Shown: in pieces, positions 63,702 through 64,000 of the stretch
Numbering within the stretch: position 1 is the stretch's first letter
Layout: the number at the start of each line of letters is the position of its first letter
Assembly: GCA_944321635.1 (NCBI GenBank)
Contig: CALULY010000006.1
Location: forward strand, 1-64,000
Direction of reading: 5' to 3'
Length of the DNA stretch: 64,000 bases
Source of the DNA: an uncultured Bacteroidaceae bacterium
GTDB taxonomy: Bacteria; Bacteroidota; Bacteroidia; Bacteroidales; Bacteroidaceae
Notes under the pieces: model-generated
Told to the model about the DNA's origin: nothing
Seen by the model: only the letters and a program-made list of their open reading frames with translations
Database searches by the model: none
Position numbers and translations under genes: made by a program

Positions 63702-64000
63702 AGAAACATAAAGTTTTGTGGTGATGTTCAAAAATAACAGAAACGATTGACTTCAACCGATGGATTGTAGTTAATTTTTGGTAATTAACATAATATAGCC
63801 GTTTATTTTATACACACCAACCCACCCGACGACGCAAAATGTCACACATAAACAATCCGCCATTCCATCATTATTATTATATGTCAACAGCACCGCCTCA
63901 CACCTTTGCCGCCACGGCACGCCATGCAACGCCAGCCTTCGCCCCGCGCCATGGACGGAAACAAAGCTCCCCCGCCATCCAGCCAACGACCAGAGGCGGG
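63702..64000. other. Right-edge intergenic stretch
   Basis: The AT-rich upstream region of the SDR gene, then GC-rich sequence to the window edge. No supported gene on either strand. Confidence 0.4.

Overview
This window looks like chromosomal DNA of a GC-rich member of the Bacteroidales, plausibly Muribaculaceae; the family-level guess is weak. Supporting signs are: several secreted proteins with type IX secretion (T9SS)-like C-terminal tails, Omp28-type and BspA-like leucine-rich surface proteins, Bacteroidetes-restricted families (GldH, DUF4271, DUF4294, DUF5686, DUF4369), and TAnnTTTG promoter -7 boxes in front of many genes instead of sigma70-type boxes. No rRNA, tRNA, CRISPR array, transposase or intact prophage was found. 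All calls come from reading the sequence and from family knowledge; no database search was run.

Layout. 0-6 kb: three minus-strand secreted or surface proteins (two Omp28-like, one T9SS substrate). 6.3-8.7 kb: menF behind an unusual HAD phosphatase-hotdog thioesterase fusion (menaquinone branch). 9-15.8 kb: GH20 hexosaminidase, a DUF5686 outer-membrane protein and a duplicated-domain T9SS protein. 16.4-19.5 kb: three-gene glycosyltransferase operon. 19.5-22 kb: M16 peptidase, LOG-family protein and a single-domain SIS sugar-phosphate isomerase. 22-27.3 kb: ybeY-TPR-outer-membrane barrel operon. 27.7-32 kb: rnr-LOG-DUF4271-hemD operon. 32-35.3 kb: two small envelope proteins and a class III alkylsulfatase. 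35.5-39.2 kb: leuS-yitT. 39.6-43.9 kb: envelope genes: an LTA-synthase-like enzyme split by a frameshift at a G8 tract, a GT4 glycosyltransferase and an LpxL-type acyltransferase. 43.9-51.5 kb: nitroreductase, sufE, M28 peptidase, GH29 fucosidase, then metF-holB-ricT-gldH. 51.7-54.6 kb: two BspA-like LRR proteins around a small unknown locus. 55.2-63.7 kb: pnp, a cysteine-less TlpA-like lipoprotein, greA with an attenuator-like leader, a HIT protein, a polyprenol-phosphate mannosyltransferase-pyrC pair and an SDR dehydrogenase.

How the genes work together. Core functions (translation, RNA decay, replication, heme, folate, pyrimidine and menaquinone synthesis) alternate with envelope construction (glycosyltransferases, LpxL-type acyltransferase, isomerase for Kdo precursor, LTA-synthase-like enzyme) and surface or glycan functions (GH20, GH29, LRR and T9SS proteins) that fit a gut-mucosal lifestyle.

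The most unusual content is non-coding. At least four families of AT-rich, intergenic, partly palindromic elements built from units of about 21-25 bp recur in the window: 182-287/16153-16258; 35320-35394/22075-22099; 39491-39585/44566-44657; and 6229-6300/8814-8912/27515-27597. The greA leader carries two mutually exclusive hairpins, one of them terminator-like. The G8 tract inside the LTA-synthase-like gene is a candidate phase-variation switch or a sequencing error.
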